Positions 1 through 9,135 of a stretch of 64,000 nt of DNA are shown one piece after another; within the stretch, counting starts at the first letter, position 1; each line of letters opens with the position of its first letter. The position numbers and the translations under genes are program-made. This DNA is from CAXXOK01 sp963663285 (lineage in GTDB: Bacteria > Bacillota > Clostridia > Christensenellales > Aristaeellaceae): the NCBI GenBank assembly GCA_963663285.2, contig CAXXNI010000002.1:1674001-1738000 (forward strand), written 5' to 3'. The notes beneath the pieces were generated by a model. It saw only the letters and a program-made list of their open reading frames with translations, searched no databases and had not been told where the DNA came from.

Positions 1-1118
1 CCGTTGACCACAGCGTTTTCTATCCGCTGTAAAAACTCGCTGATATATGCTCCATCCGCTTTGCTGAGATTGCTCGGGTTTTGCACCGTGAAATGGAAGC
101 CGCTTTGGGTGGATATCCACACAGGCTCCTCATTATAAAAGTACTGGTCGATCTCCACCAGAAAAGCGATGTTTTCCCCGCCCTCTACATCCAGTCCGTC
201 TCGGTACGTATAGGTACAGCCATAGGCATTTTCTGTCTCCGCAACCGGCAGCTCTACGGAATCTGTATTGTATTCCTTGTCAATGAGCTTGTTATAATCC
301 AGTATAGTAAGCAGCCCTTCGCGAACTTCCACCTTTTCACACAGCAGGTAGGTGCCGCGGTATACCCCATCATAATAAAGGTCCACCGCTTCATGGGCTG
401 GAGTCGGCAAGCCCAGCTGCGCTGCAACATCCAGACAAAGGGTATTATGCAGCAGCGTCGCGTCAAAACATTCCGCCAATAGCAGGAATGTTTTATTTGC
501 ATTTCCCGTACCCAGCAAGTCCGCTTTAGTATCCAGCTTGAGCTGATAAGGCCGTTTATCGCCCCACTCCCAGGTCGTGTTTCCGCGTCCGCGCAGTTTG
601 CTGATATGCCCCTGATATTCCGTATCCCCCGCTGTATTTACCATCGTTAGGCTTGCCTGTACCGTAATAGCATGGTCTTCTGCGCTGTCCACCTGCTCAC
701 GGCCGGCCGAAACCGGATCGTCGCTTTGCAGGTACACAGCAGGCAGGTTGGCGCTTTGCATCACCATCAGGGAGATTTCATTGCCCCCGGCATCCGTTAT
801 GCTGTTTTCTCCCTCTGTTAGGGTACAGGCAACCGTTTTCCCGCCAATGGTCAGTGCGTCCACCGAAACGCCGGATGGCAGAAACAGGTAGGCCTGTCCA
901 TCCTGCATCTGGGCATAAATCGCAGGCGCATTTTCCTGCTGATAGGTTATATCCAGCGTTTCCACGGGAATATACTGCCCGGCTCTTGCCACATAGGTAG
1001 ATTGCTCCGTTGTAACACCTTCATCGTTTGCAGCTTCGTCCGCCTGTTCCTGCGCGCAGGCAAACGTGCAGCATAGCAAAACCAGCAACAGCGTTCCCAG
1101 TGCGGCTTTTATTTTCAT
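1..1118 (-). CDS. CotH-kinase-like secreted protein (3' end outside window)
   Basis: The gene starts at an ATG at 1118 and runs off the window start, leaving 372 residues. An N-terminal hydrophobic signal segment (about residues 4-21) ends in a plausible signal peptidase I site after ACA. The CotH fold is recognised by RGRGNTTW at residues 176-183, followed by a KTFLLLAECFD segment (209-219) that resembles the nucleotide-binding lysine region. CotH proteins are atypical secreted or spore-coat kinases, and many non-sporulating bacteria carry extracellular versions. No other spore-coat gene is present here, so an extracellular role is more likely than a coat role. It is transcribed divergently from the glycan-type operon on the right, but nothing in the sequence shows that the two work together. 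Confidence 0.8.
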   Translation of the reverse strand, partial: MKIKAALGTLLLVLLCCTFACAQEQADEAANDEGVTTEQSTYVARAGQYIPVETLDITYQQENAPAIYAQMQDGQAYLFLPSGVSVDALTIGGKTVACTLTEGENSITDAGGNEISLMVMQSANLPAVYLQSDDPVSAGREQVDSAEDHAITVQASLTMVNTAGDTEYQGHISKLRGRGNTTWEWGDKRPYQLKLDTKADLLGTGNANKTFLLLAECFDATLLHNTLCLDVAAQLGLPTPAHEAVDLYYDGVYRGTYLLCEKVEVREGLLTILDYNKLIDKEYNTDSVELPVAETENAYGCTYTYRDGLDVEGGENIAFLVEIDQYFYNEEPVWISTQSGFHFTVQNPSNLSKADGAYISEFLQRIENAVVN

Positions 1119-1179
1119 CAACGGCGCCTCCAACGCAGACCCTGTCGCGAGCCCGATTCATCCACGCATAATTTGTATT

Positions 1180-1209
1180 ACGATAGCACGGCCGGGGCGC
1201 GAATGTCAA
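1180..1209 (-). promoter_or_regulatory. Promoter of the CotH-like gene
   Basis: On the minus strand a perfect TTGACA (-35, plus positions 1204-1209) lies 18 nt from a weaker TATCGT (-10, 1180-1185). It points at the ATG at 1118. Confidence 0.55.
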
Positions 1210-1260
1210 CTTTCATTTGCTTTTGCGCATAGCTTTGCCTCTGCTCTGCACATCATGATA

Positions 1261-1290
1261 GTGACAAATCCGCGTGCATTATGCTATAAT
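1261..1290 (+). promoter_or_regulatory. Sigma-A-type promoter of the 12-gene glycan/acyl operon
   Basis: GTGACA at 1261-1266 and a perfect TATAAT at 1285-1290 are separated by 18 nt. It is the only clear promoter seen before the tightly packed genes that follow, so it may drive all of them. Confidence 0.65.
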
Positions 1291-1328
1291 TCTATTTTGG
1301 GAATATATTGTAGAAAGGGGCTGTGCGG

Positions 1329-2852
1329 ATGGAGCAAGCAACGATGGTTTCGCCCACCGGAAAGGCCCGGTTCTATGTAAAAATATTAGCTATTTGCAGC
1401 GCTTTGCTGCTGTTTTTCGGTACGCTGCCGCTATATGCCGTTTCCCTGTATAATCACCCTTATTATGATGATTATGGTTTCTCCAGCGCCGTACACGACG
1501 TTTGGGTGCAAACCCATAGCTTTCAGGAGGCATTTTCCGCCGCCGTTTCCAGCACAAAGGACGTGCGAAACAACTGGCAAGGCACCTATACCGGCACATT
1601 TTTAAGCAATCTGCAGCCCGGTGTTTTCTCGGAAAACCTGTACTGGGTTACTACATTTTTCCTGTTATCGGCTTTCTTAGCCTGCTTTGGGTTTTTCATC
1701 ACAACTGTATCCCGCCATTTTCTGCACATTGGCAAAGCGGAAACGGTCATTTTGGTGTGCCTTTCCCTGTTTTTAATGACACAGTTTTTACCGGATGCCA
1801 GCGAGGCTTTTTTCTGGTTTAACGGCGGCGTTGGGAATACATTTATTTATTCCCTGCTGGCGCTAAGCCTTGCTTTAACGATCCGGTTTTGGCATGCCAA
1901 GCAGGGCTCGCCGGGGTTGATACTGGCGCTTGCGGCATTGACAACTCTGCTGGGCGGCGGCAGTTATGGCGGCGGCCTGTTCGGGTTGCTGATTTTCATT
2001 ATCATCACAATCCTGTTCTTTCAAAAGAAAAATTCACACCGTTTTGATTTTGCGGGTTTGACGTTCTGGTTTCTGCTTTGCTTTTTATACAGCATGTCCG
2101 CAGCAGGTAACACCGTGCGCGCCAACATGATTGGTGCGGATATCGGCGTGGTAAAAGCCGTTATGCAGTCTCTATACTATGGTATAGCGCTGCTGGGCAG
2201 CTATACTACGCTGCCTGTGCTTGCCGTCGGGTTGGTACTTTCGCCCATACTGTGGAAAGCCGCAAAGCAAAGTCCATTTTCCTTTAAGCATCCCGTTTGG
2301 ATTTTACTGCTTGCCGCTGGTGTGTATTGCGCGCAGCTTACACCTCCGCTATATTCCGGGGTGTTCATTGGCGGCGGCCGCATTACGGATACGTATTATT
2401 ACAGCTATATTCTGCTGTTCCTTTTTACTGAAACCTATGTGTTAGGCGCGTTAGCACGCCGCCGCGAACGGCTGAGCAAGCCCGCGCCTTCCCTGACTGC
2501 CGCCGGGCAAAAAGGGTTGATTCTCATTTCCGCTTGCCTGCTTGCGCTGGGCTGTATTGGCTACAAACCGAATGATGAAACCCTGTACGGGCCGATGCAC
2601 ATGGCGGGCGGTGCCGCAGCGCTATCCATCCTCACAGACGAAGCCGCCCAATACGACCGGGAAATGACCGTACGGGAGGCGCTGCTGAACGACGATACCC
2701 AATCCACCGTTACGCTGTCCCCGCTCACCGCGGTTCCGTCCGTTTTTATGGACGATCTGCTTTCCCCCGACGCTGCGTACGATGTATTGCCGGTATTGCG
2801 CACCTACTACCATAAGGATGCCATCATCGTGGAAGGGGGCGAAACACCGTGA
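1329..2852 (+). CDS. DUF6056-type polytopic membrane protein, first copy
   Basis: This 507-residue protein has many hydrophobic segments. The ATG at 1329 was chosen because GAAAGGGG ends 8 nt upstream; the in-frame GTG at 1323 is too close to that site. Hallmarks are a YDDYGFS motif just after the first membrane segment, WQGTYTGTF, PDASEAFFWFNGGV, AGNTVRA and a C-terminal extracytoplasmic tail. These match my recollection of DUF6056, whose acidic pair in the first outer loop recalls GT-C glycosyltransferases that use polyprenyl-phosphate sugars. The transferase role is inference, supported by a polyprenyl-phosphate glycosyltransferase and EmrE-like pair in the same operon. Its stop overlaps the start of a paralogue by 4 nt. 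Confidence 0.72.
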   Translation: MEQATMVSPTGKARFYVKILAICSALLLFFGTLPLYAVSLYNHPYYDDYGFSSAVHDVWVQTHSFQEAFSAAVSSTKDVRNNWQGTYTGTFLSNLQPGVFSENLYWVTTFFLLSAFLACFGFFITTVSRHFLHIGKAETVILVCLSLFLMTQFLPDASEAFFWFNGGVGNTFIYSLLALSLALTIRFWHAKQGSPGLILALAALTTLLGGGSYGGGLFGLLIFIIITILFFQKKNSHRFDFAGLTFWFLLCFLYSMSAAGNTVRANMIGADIGVVKAVMQSLYYGIALLGSYTTLPVLAVGLVLSPILWKAAKQSPFSFKHPVWILLLAAGVYCAQLTPPLYSGVFIGGGRITDTYYYSYILLFLFTETYVLGALARRRERLSKPAPSLTAAGQKGLILISACLLALGCIGYKPNDETLYGPMHMAGGAAALSILTDEAAQYDREMTVREALLNDDTQSTVTLSPLTAVPSVFMDDLLSPDAAYDVLPVLRTYYHKDAIIVEGGETP

Positions 2853-4369
2853 CGGAACGCCGCTCACTTTCACGCCGCGTAATCGCATTTTTATGCGTAG
2901 CGCTTTTACTGGCAAGCATTACACCTATGCTTGCGCTCTCCTTTTACAATCACGCTTTTTATGACGATTACGGTTTTTCACTGCTCACGCATCAGGCTTG
3001 GCAGAATTCAGGCAGCCTGATCGATGTTTTTCAAGCCGCGGTTAAAAACACGGTAGGAATTCGCCAAACATGGGAGGGTACGTATACCACTTCCTTTATC
3101 AGCACCTTCCAACCCGCCATCTTTGGTGAAGACGCCTATTGGGTTACCACGTTCCTGCTGCTGGGCATGTTGCTTTTGTCGCTTTTTTATTTTCTGCGCC
3201 AGTCTCTGCACATCCTGTTAGGCATGGATTCAGCCAGTGTCGCCGCCGCGTTCGGTATATTGGGCTTTGTCATGGTACAGTTTGTGCCGGATGCGGGTGA
3301 AAGCTTTTATTGGTTCAACGGCGGCGTTGCCTATACGCTGCTATGGTCGCTGATGCTGGCTACGGCAGGCGCGTGGATTCGTTTTGCAGGCATGCGCGGG
3401 CGGATTAAAACCATTGCGTTTTACCTGCTGCTGTTAGTGCTCACCGTACTGGTCGGCGGCGCTAAATATACCACCGCGTTGTTTGCCGTGCTATCAGCGC
3501 TTTGCGCCACTGTGTTTGCCTTTGTCCGCAAGCACCCGAAAAAATGGGCTTATGTATCGCTCACTGTCGTATTGGTTGCCTGCTTTGTTTTCAGTATCTC
3601 CGCGCCCGGCAACGCCGTACGGGCGAAAACCCTGTCCGGCGGCATGAGCCCGGTAAAAGCCGTGATCGAAGCGGTGTATTTCGGCCTTGCATTCCTCGGG
3701 CATAATATTACCCTGCCGCTCATTGCCGCGCTGGTTTTGCTGGTGGCGCTCGCTCTGCCCGCTTTGGAGAAGAGCCGCTGCCGTTTCGCTCATCCCGTAT
3801 GGTTTTCGCTGGCCATTCTAGCGCTGTTTTGCGCGCAGCTTGCGCCCACGCTTTATACCGGCAATTATCTGGGCGACGGGCGTGTGCTGAATACTTATTA
3901 TTTCACGCTTGTGGTTCTTTTATCCCAGCTTGCCCTTTATTGGGCGGGTTTCATCCTCCGTACCGGCAAACGGTACTTTACCCAGGCCGCTTTACCTGCG
4001 GTTTCACAATCTAAAACCAACCGTGTCCGGATTGCGGCGCTGCTGGTTGCCGCAGTGCTGCTCATCGTTGGCTGCGTAAGCTACCATCCAGACGGATCGG
4101 CCAGCTATGGACCGCAGAACATGGCGGGCGGCAGCGCACTCCGCTCCCTTATCAGCGGGCAAGCCGACGATTACGACTCTGCCATGGATCAGCGCGATGC
4201 GGCGCTGAATGACGATTCGCAGACGGACGTCATCCTTACCCCGGTTACCGATACGCCACCGTCCTTCATGGGGGATGCGCTGACCAGCGATAATCTGGAC
4301 TATGTGCTCAGCCTATATACGGAGTATTACAATAAAGCCGTCGTGCAGCTTACACAGGGAGATGAATAA
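2849..4369 (+). CDS. DUF6056-type polytopic membrane protein, second copy
   Basis: The 506-residue paralogue starts with GTG overlapping the upstream TGA (GTGA). It shares blocks with its neighbour along the whole length: FYDDYGFS, WEGTYTTSF, PDAGESFYWFNGGV, APGNAVRA, CAQLAPTLYTG, NTYYFT, NMAGGSAL and AALNDDSQ. The two are therefore a tandem duplication that has diverged. As for the first copy, a GT-C-like sugar transfer to an extracytoplasmic acceptor is the best guess. Two copies could mean two acceptors, two linkages or a heterodimer. The downstream reductase begins one base after its stop, so translation is probably coupled. Confidence 0.72.
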   Translation: MTERRSLSRRVIAFLCVALLLASITPMLALSFYNHAFYDDYGFSLLTHQAWQNSGSLIDVFQAAVKNTVGIRQTWEGTYTTSFISTFQPAIFGEDAYWVTTFLLLGMLLLSLFYFLRQSLHILLGMDSASVAAAFGILGFVMVQFVPDAGESFYWFNGGVAYTLLWSLMLATAGAWIRFAGMRGRIKTIAFYLLLLVLTVLVGGAKYTTALFAVLSALCATVFAFVRKHPKKWAYVSLTVVLVACFVFSISAPGNAVRAKTLSGGMSPVKAVIEAVYFGLAFLGHNITLPLIAALVLLVALALPALEKSRCRFAHPVWFSLAILALFCAQLAPTLYTGNYLGDGRVLNTYYFTLVVLLSQLALYWAGFILRTGKRYFTQAALPAVSQSKTNRVRIAALLVAAVLLIVGCVSYHPDGSASYGPQNMAGGSALRSLISGQADDYDSAMDQRDAALNDDSQTDVILTPVTDTPPSFMGDALTSDNLDYVLSLYTEYYNKAVVQLTQGDE

Positions 4370-4370
4370 C

Positions 4371-5114
4371 ATGTTTTTGCAGGGAAAAAACGCGTTAGTC
4401 ACCGGCGCCGCCCGAGGAATTGGCGCGGCGATCGTAGAAACCTTTGCCGCGCAGGGCGCAAATGTGTGGGCGTTTGCCCGTACGCCCGATCCGGCATTTG
4501 AAAACCGCTGCCGCGAACTAGCCGATGCCCATAACGTGTGGATCAAGCCGCTTTATGCAGACCTTACGGATTCCGCCGCTGTAACCGCCGCCATTAAAAG
4601 CGCCATGGCGGATAAACTGCCTCTGGATATTTTGGTCAACAACGCGGGCGTCATGGGCGAAGATAAAATGTTTCAGCTAACGCCTGTTACAGAAATGCGC
4701 TCCCTTTTTGAAACCAACTTTTTCGGCACGATGCAGCTTACACAACTGGCCACCCGTTGGATGGCACGTAAAAAGCGCGGCGCCGTTGTCAATATTGCTT
4801 CTGTCGCCGGACTGGACGGCGATAGCCGGTTAGATTATTCCGCCAGCAAAGCTGCGCTTATCGCCGCCACCAAAAAATTGGCGCGCGAATTGGCCGGTGC
4901 AGGCATACGTGTTAACGCCATTGCGCCAGGGTACACCCAAACGGATATGACCCGGGCGCTGGGCGAAAAGATTGAGCAGGCGGCCGCAAACCACAACTTG
5001 TTGGGCCGCGCCGGCCAGCCTGCCGAAATTGCCGCTGTTACAGCGTTTCTAGCCAGTGATTTGGCCAGTTACGTTACCGCGCAGGTATGGCGTGTGGACG
5101 GCGGCATCCTGTAA
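4371..5114 (+). CDS. SDR-family oxidoreductase (FabG-like)
   Basis: This is a 247-residue classical short-chain dehydrogenase. The dinucleotide-binding glycine motif TGAARGIG is at 11-18, NNAG at 90-93, and the catalytic tetrad reads N116, S144, Y156 and K160. Such enzymes reduce or oxidise carbonyl/hydroxyl groups with NAD(P)H; FabG members act on 3-oxoacyl-ACP. An acyl carrier protein gene follows, which suggests an ACP-bound or sugar carbonyl substrate, but the sequence does not decide. ATG 4371 is preferred over in-frame ATG 4362 because the CAGGGA ribosome site sits about 10 nt before 4371 and touches 4362. Confidence 0.88.
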   Translation: MFLQGKNALVTGAARGIGAAIVETFAAQGANVWAFARTPDPAFENRCRELADAHNVWIKPLYADLTDSAAVTAAIKSAMADKLPLDILVNNAGVMGEDKMFQLTPVTEMRSLFETNFFGTMQLTQLATRWMARKKRGAVVNIASVAGLDGDSRLDYSASKAALIAATKKLARELAGAGIRVNAIAPGYTQTDMTRALGEKIEQAAANHNLLGRAGQPAEIAAVTAFLASDLASYVTAQVWRVDGGIL

Positions 5115-5170
5115 CCCATATTTCCTAAACTTCCCTTGTACTTCCCAATTCAACGATAGGAGCGATAGCC

Positions 5171-5407
5171 ATGAACAATCAGGAAAAGTATCTCAACGCT
5201 TTTGTAGAAGCGCTGGAGGTTACCCCACAGCAGGCGCCAACGCTGGTGTATGGCGAAAGCAAAGCATGGGACAGCGTAGGCCATATGACGCTGGTTGCGG
5301 CTTTGGAAGAAGCTTTTGATATTATGTTGGAAATGGACGACATCATCGACCTGAGCTCGTTTGAAAAGGGGAAGGAGATTCTGCGGAAATATGCAGTGGA
5401 GATTTGA
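5171..5407 (+). CDS. Acyl carrier protein
   Basis: A 78-residue acidic protein with the phosphopantetheine attachment serine at S35 within AWDSVGHM and a helical pattern typical of ACPs. It is not the general fatty-acid AcpP by context, since no fab gene is nearby. It lies between an SDR and an acyl ligase, so it probably carries the acid activated by that ligase. AGGAG lies just upstream of the ATG. The last 17 nt overlap the next gene. Confidence 0.88.
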   Translation: MNNQEKYLNAFVEALEVTPQQAPTLVYGESKAWDSVGHMTLVAALEEAFDIMLEMDDIIDLSSFEKGKEILRKYAVEI

Positions 5408-6797
5408 CCGCTATAAAAACAATATTGCCGTAGAAGATGAATACGGCCAGCAGCTTACCTATGCGGATTTACGCCACGAAGGACGTATGCTTTGCCAGCA
5501 GGCGGACGGCCGCTGTCTGGTCTTTTGTTTGTGCCAAAACGTAATCGGCAGTTTTTTAGGGTATGTGTCGTTTCTCAACGGCGGAATCGTGCCGGTGATG
5601 CTGCCCGCCGATATGGACCCCGCACTTTTTCAAACATTGTACGAAACCTACCAGCCCAAGTATGTGTGGGCTCCGGACGGATTTGAGCTGGATGACGCCT
5701 ATTACCGCTATGGCCGTTACGGCTATCAGCTGATGCAAACCTCTTTTGGCGATTCGGCACGCCTGAATCCGGAACTGGCGCTTTTACTTACCACCAGCGG
5801 CTCCACAGGAAGCCCCAAACTGGTGCGGCAAAGCTACCGTAATATTCGCGTGAATACCGATTCCATTGTCGAATACCTGCACCTTGTACCCGATGAACGC
5901 CCCATTACCACCTTACCGATGAATTATACCTACGGCCTGAGCATCATCAATTCTCATTTGGACGTAGGAGCAACGATATTGCTGACGGATAAAGGCATTG
6001 CGCAGAAGGAATTCTGGTCTTTCTTCCGCGCTAAGGAGGCCACCAGTTTCGGCGGTGTACCCTACACCTATGAAATGCTGGACCGCATGCGCTTTACCCG
6101 TATGAATCTGCCCTCACTGCGCACAATGACGCAGGCGGGCGGTAAGCTGGCGCCGCAGCTACACCAAAAGTTGGCGGAGTGGTGCCAAGAAACCGGGCGC
6201 GAGTTTGTTGTTATGTACGGGCAATGTGAAGCCACAGCACGTATGGCCTACCTGCCTTGGGAAACCAGCTTGCAGAAAATCGGTTCCATGGGCGTGCCCA
6301 TCCCCGGCGGCTCGTTTGAGCTGGTGGATGAAACCGGCTGCACGATCGCACTGCCCCACATCACCGGAGAATTGCGCTATCACGGCGAGAACGTTACACT
6401 CGGTTATGCAGGCCAGCTTACTGATCTTATGCTGGGCGACGAACGGCACGGCGTGCTGGATACCGGCGATATGGCGCAGGTTGATGAAGATGGGTACTAT
6501 ACCATCGTCGGCCGGAAAAAGCGGTTTGTAAAGATGTATGGCAACCGTGTAAATCTGGATGAGGTGGAACGGCTGTTAAAAGCCGCTTTCCCTGCCGTGG
6601 ATTGCGCTTGCGCCGGACGGGACGACCACCTGACCATCTTCAGTACAAACGCGGATGTATTGCCGGAGATGCGCAGCTTTCTGGCCGATAAAACCGGCTT
6701 GAACCCCAGCGGTTTTTTTACCGTAGCAGTCGATGCCATTCCCAAGAACGAAGCCGGAAAAACCCTGTACAAGGAGCTGGAAACGCACGATGACTGA
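5391..6797 (+). CDS. AMP-forming acyl/aryl ligase (ANL superfamily), probable ACP-loading enzyme
   Basis: This 468-residue adenylating enzyme has all the core motifs: LLLTTSGSTGSPK (A3, 131-143), YGQCEATAR (A5, about 276-284), DTGD (A7, 357-360) and the terminal catalytic lysine K457 in PKNEAGKT (A10). It is shorter than typical acyl-CoA synthetases (500-550 residues). It should adenylate a carboxylic acid and pass it to a thiol, most likely the ACP encoded immediately upstream. The substrate cannot be read from the sequence. ATG 5391 lies 13 nt after AAGGAG and inside the end of the ACP gene, so translation is coupled. Confidence 0.85.
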   Translation: MQWRFDRYKNNIAVEDEYGQQLTYADLRHEGRMLCQQADGRCLVFCLCQNVIGSFLGYVSFLNGGIVPVMLPADMDPALFQTLYETYQPKYVWAPDGFELDDAYYRYGRYGYQLMQTSFGDSARLNPELALLLTTSGSTGSPKLVRQSYRNIRVNTDSIVEYLHLVPDERPITTLPMNYTYGLSIINSHLDVGATILLTDKGIAQKEFWSFFRAKEATSFGGVPYTYEMLDRMRFTRMNLPSLRTMTQAGGKLAPQLHQKLAEWCQETGREFVVMYGQCEATARMAYLPWETSLQKIGSMGVPIPGGSFELVDETGCTIALPHITGELRYHGENVTLGYAGQLTDLMLGDERHGVLDTGDMAQVDEDGYYTIVGRKKRFVKMYGNRVNLDEVERLLKAAFPAVDCACAGRDDHLTIFSTNADVLPEMRSFLADKTGLNPSGFFTVAVDAIPKNEAGKTLYKELETHDD

Positions 6798-7869
6798 GCC
6801 TTCGGCGCTCGTTTCCCTGCCGCCCTATCTATGGGCGAAACCGGAAAAAGACGCCTTCTTAACTGCGGAGCTTACAGCGCTTAGCCGCCACCATGCGGCG
6901 CATTGCCCGGAGTATGCCCGTATGCTAGCCGCCACGCAAACGGATTTGGCGCAGATTACAGATTACCGCCAGCTGCCCGCGCTGCCGGTGCGGCTGTTTA
7001 AGCAGTTTTCACTGAAAAGTGTCGCGGATGATGCGCTTTCCAAAACCGTTACCAGTTCCGGTACGACCGGGCAACAGGTAAGCCGCATTTATCTGGACCG
7101 GGAAACTGCCGCCCTGCAAAGCAAGGTGCTTGCGCGCATTATGGAAGATACGCTGGGTGGGACGCGCCTGCCCATGATCATCGTAGATACAGCTACCGTG
7201 GTTAAAAACCGCGCTATGTTCACAGCGCGCGGCGCCGGTATACTGGGCTTCAGCATGTTCGGGCGGGACAAAATCTACGCGCTGGACGATCAGATGCAGT
7301 TGGATGTGGCAGGCCTTCGCGCCTTTATTCAAAAGCACGAAGGTGAACGTATTTTTCTGTTTGGGTTCACCTTCATCGTTTGGCAGTATTTTTACCAGGC
7401 GCTTAAGCGCGACGGTATTACGTTGCATTTGCAAAACGCGGTGCTGGTACACGGCGGCGGCTGGAAAAAGCTGGCCGATCAAGCCGTAAGTCCCTCCGCT
7501 TTCCGGGACGCGCTGCATGCTGTATGCGGCATCGACCGCGTACTGGATTATTACGGCATGGCCGAGCAGACCGGCTCGATTGATATGGCTTGTGAATGCG
7601 GGCATCTGCACACTTCCGTCTGGTCGGATGTATTGATTCGCCGTCCGCAAGATTTTTCCGTTGCGGACATTGGGGAAAAAGGACTGATTGAGGTCGTCAG
7701 CGTATTGCCGCGCAGCTATCCCGGGCATGTGCTGCTCACAGAGGACGAAGGCCGTATTTTAGGTGTGGATGATTGCCCCTGTGGCCGCAAGGGTACGTAT
7801 TTTGAGGTTCTTGGCCGTGTGCAGCGCGCCGAACTAAGGGGGTGCAGCGATACCTATGAGCAAAAGTGA
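6790..7869 (+). CDS. LuxE-like acyl-protein synthetase / acyltransferase
   Basis: This 359-residue protein resembles LuxE, which in luminous bacteria activates a fatty acid and delivers the acyl group through a cysteine to the LuxC reductase. It has an adenylate-type TSSGTTG loop (88-94), a YYGMAEQTG block (254-262) and a cysteine-rich C-terminal part: CEC at 268-270, CPC at 329-331 and C352. The metal-like CxC pairs are notable. It overlaps the ligase gene by 8 nt and the LuxC-like gene by 14 nt, and this pairing supports the assignment. No luciferase genes are present, so the aldehyde or thioester made here serves another purpose. Confidence 0.82.
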   Translation: MTEPSALVSLPPYLWAKPEKDAFLTAELTALSRHHAAHCPEYARMLAATQTDLAQITDYRQLPALPVRLFKQFSLKSVADDALSKTVTSSGTTGQQVSRIYLDRETAALQSKVLARIMEDTLGGTRLPMIIVDTATVVKNRAMFTARGAGILGFSMFGRDKIYALDDQMQLDVAGLRAFIQKHEGERIFLFGFTFIVWQYFYQALKRDGITLHLQNAVLVHGGGWKKLADQAVSPSAFRDALHAVCGIDRVLDYYGMAEQTGSIDMACECGHLHTSVWSDVLIRRPQDFSVADIGEKGLIEVVSVLPRSYPGHVLLTEDEGRILGVDDCPCGRKGTYFEVLGRVQRAELRGCSDTYEQK

Positions 7870-9076
7870 TGCTAATGCTTTGCCCGCGGTTCGCACACGC
7901 TGCGGCCCTGCTGATCCGCGCATGGCAGCCCGGCAGCCTTCGCTGCCGCCTTTTGACGACAAGGTGACCGCTTTCTTGGCCGATCTTTCCGCTTCTCTGC
8001 TGAAAGACCCACGTGCCAAGGCGTATCCGGATATTGCTACCTTCGCGTTCTTCTGCCGCAAGGCCAACCTGCAGCGTCTGCAAGCCGATTATAGCAATCT
8101 GGCGGATCGGCTGGGGCGCGGGCTTACATTCCATATTGCGCCGGGCAATGTACCAATGAACTTTGCCTATTCGCTCACTGCCGCGCTGCTGGCGGGCAAT
8201 GCGTGTATTGTGAAGGCCAGCAGTAAGGATTTTATGCAAACCACGCTGGTCTGCGAAGCGATGCAAACGCTGTTATCCGGAGTGCACAGCGCGCTGCTCC
8301 CCTACGTTTCGGTCGTGGAATATCCGCGCGAAGCACAGGAGATTACCGAGGTATTCAGCAATTTATGCGATGTGCGCATCATTTGGGGCGGGGATGAAAC
8401 CATCCGCCGCGTGCGTATGGCTCCGCTTTCCCCCCGCGCGTTTGATATTACTTTTGCCGACCGCTGGTCAGCGCTGGTATTGGGCGCGGATGCCGTAGCC
8501 GCCATGGACAATGCGGCGCTGCAAGCCGCCGCACAGGGTTTTTACAACGATACGTATCTGTTTGACCAGAACGCATGCACTGCTCCGCGGCTGCTCTATT
8601 GGCTGGGCGGGGGCGAAACGCTGCAAACCGCGCAGCAGCGCTTTTGGGAGGCGGTACATGCGTACGCCGCGCCCCGCTACCCCATCGATCCTGTGGTGGC
8701 GGTGGATAAACGCACGGCGCTGTACACCGCGGCACTCACCCTGCCGGATGCCACGCTGGAACCCATGCCGGATCATCTGGCCGTGCGGATTCGACTGGGC
8801 GCGCTTATCCCGAAGGTGACGGATTTCCGCTGTGCGGGCGGATGTTTCCTGGAATATACCGCCGAAACGCTTACGCCGCTGGCACAGCTGTTGTCCCAAA
8901 AGGCGCAAACCCTTTCCGTGCTTGGAATGGATGCGCAAACCGTGCTCCGCTTCGCACTGGCAAACGGCGTACGGGGCGTGGACCGCATCACCCCGGTCGG
9001 GCATACGCTGGATTTTTCGCTGGTTTGGGACGGATATGATCTCATCCAAACCCTATCGCGCCGCATTACCGCATAG
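7856..9076 (+). CDS. LuxC-like acyl reductase (aldehyde-forming)
   Basis: The 406-residue protein carries the LuxC signature HIAPGNVPMNF (about 93-103) and a probable catalytic Cys241 in FDQNACTAP, the residue that forms the acyl-enzyme before NADPH reduction in this family. LuxC proteins turn an activated acyl group into an aldehyde and work in a complex with LuxE, whose homologue is encoded just upstream. The first 30 residues are poorly conserved and a later start is possible, although AAGGGGG lies 12 nt before the ATG. A 59-nt gap separates it from the glycosyltransferase gene. Confidence 0.83.
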   Translation: MSKSDANALPAVRTRCGPADPRMAARQPSLPPFDDKVTAFLADLSASLLKDPRAKAYPDIATFAFFCRKANLQRLQADYSNLADRLGRGLTFHIAPGNVPMNFAYSLTAALLAGNACIVKASSKDFMQTTLVCEAMQTLLSGVHSALLPYVSVVEYPREAQEITEVFSNLCDVRIIWGGDETIRRVRMAPLSPRAFDITFADRWSALVLGADAVAAMDNAALQAAAQGFYNDTYLFDQNACTAPRLLYWLGGGETLQTAQQRFWEAVHAYAAPRYPIDPVVAVDKRTALYTAALTLPDATLEPMPDHLAVRIRLGALIPKVTDFRCAGGCFLEYTAETLTPLAQLLSQKAQTLSVLGMDAQTVLRFALANGVRGVDRITPVGHTLDFSLVWDGYDLIQTLSRRITA

Positions 9077-9135
9077 CTGTCAACCCCGCGGCCATTATCC
9101 CTTTCGCTCCCTATTCTCCCATTCAGAGGTGCAAC

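Noticed and set aside
1..1118. Spore-coat function for the CotH-like gene
   Set aside because: No other sporulation gene occurs in the window and extracellular CotH proteins are common in non-sporulating bacteria.
5391..9076. A bacterial luciferase (lux) operon
   Set aside because: LuxC- and LuxE-like genes are present, but no luxA, luxB or flavin reductase lies in or around the operon, and the neighbours are glycosylation genes.
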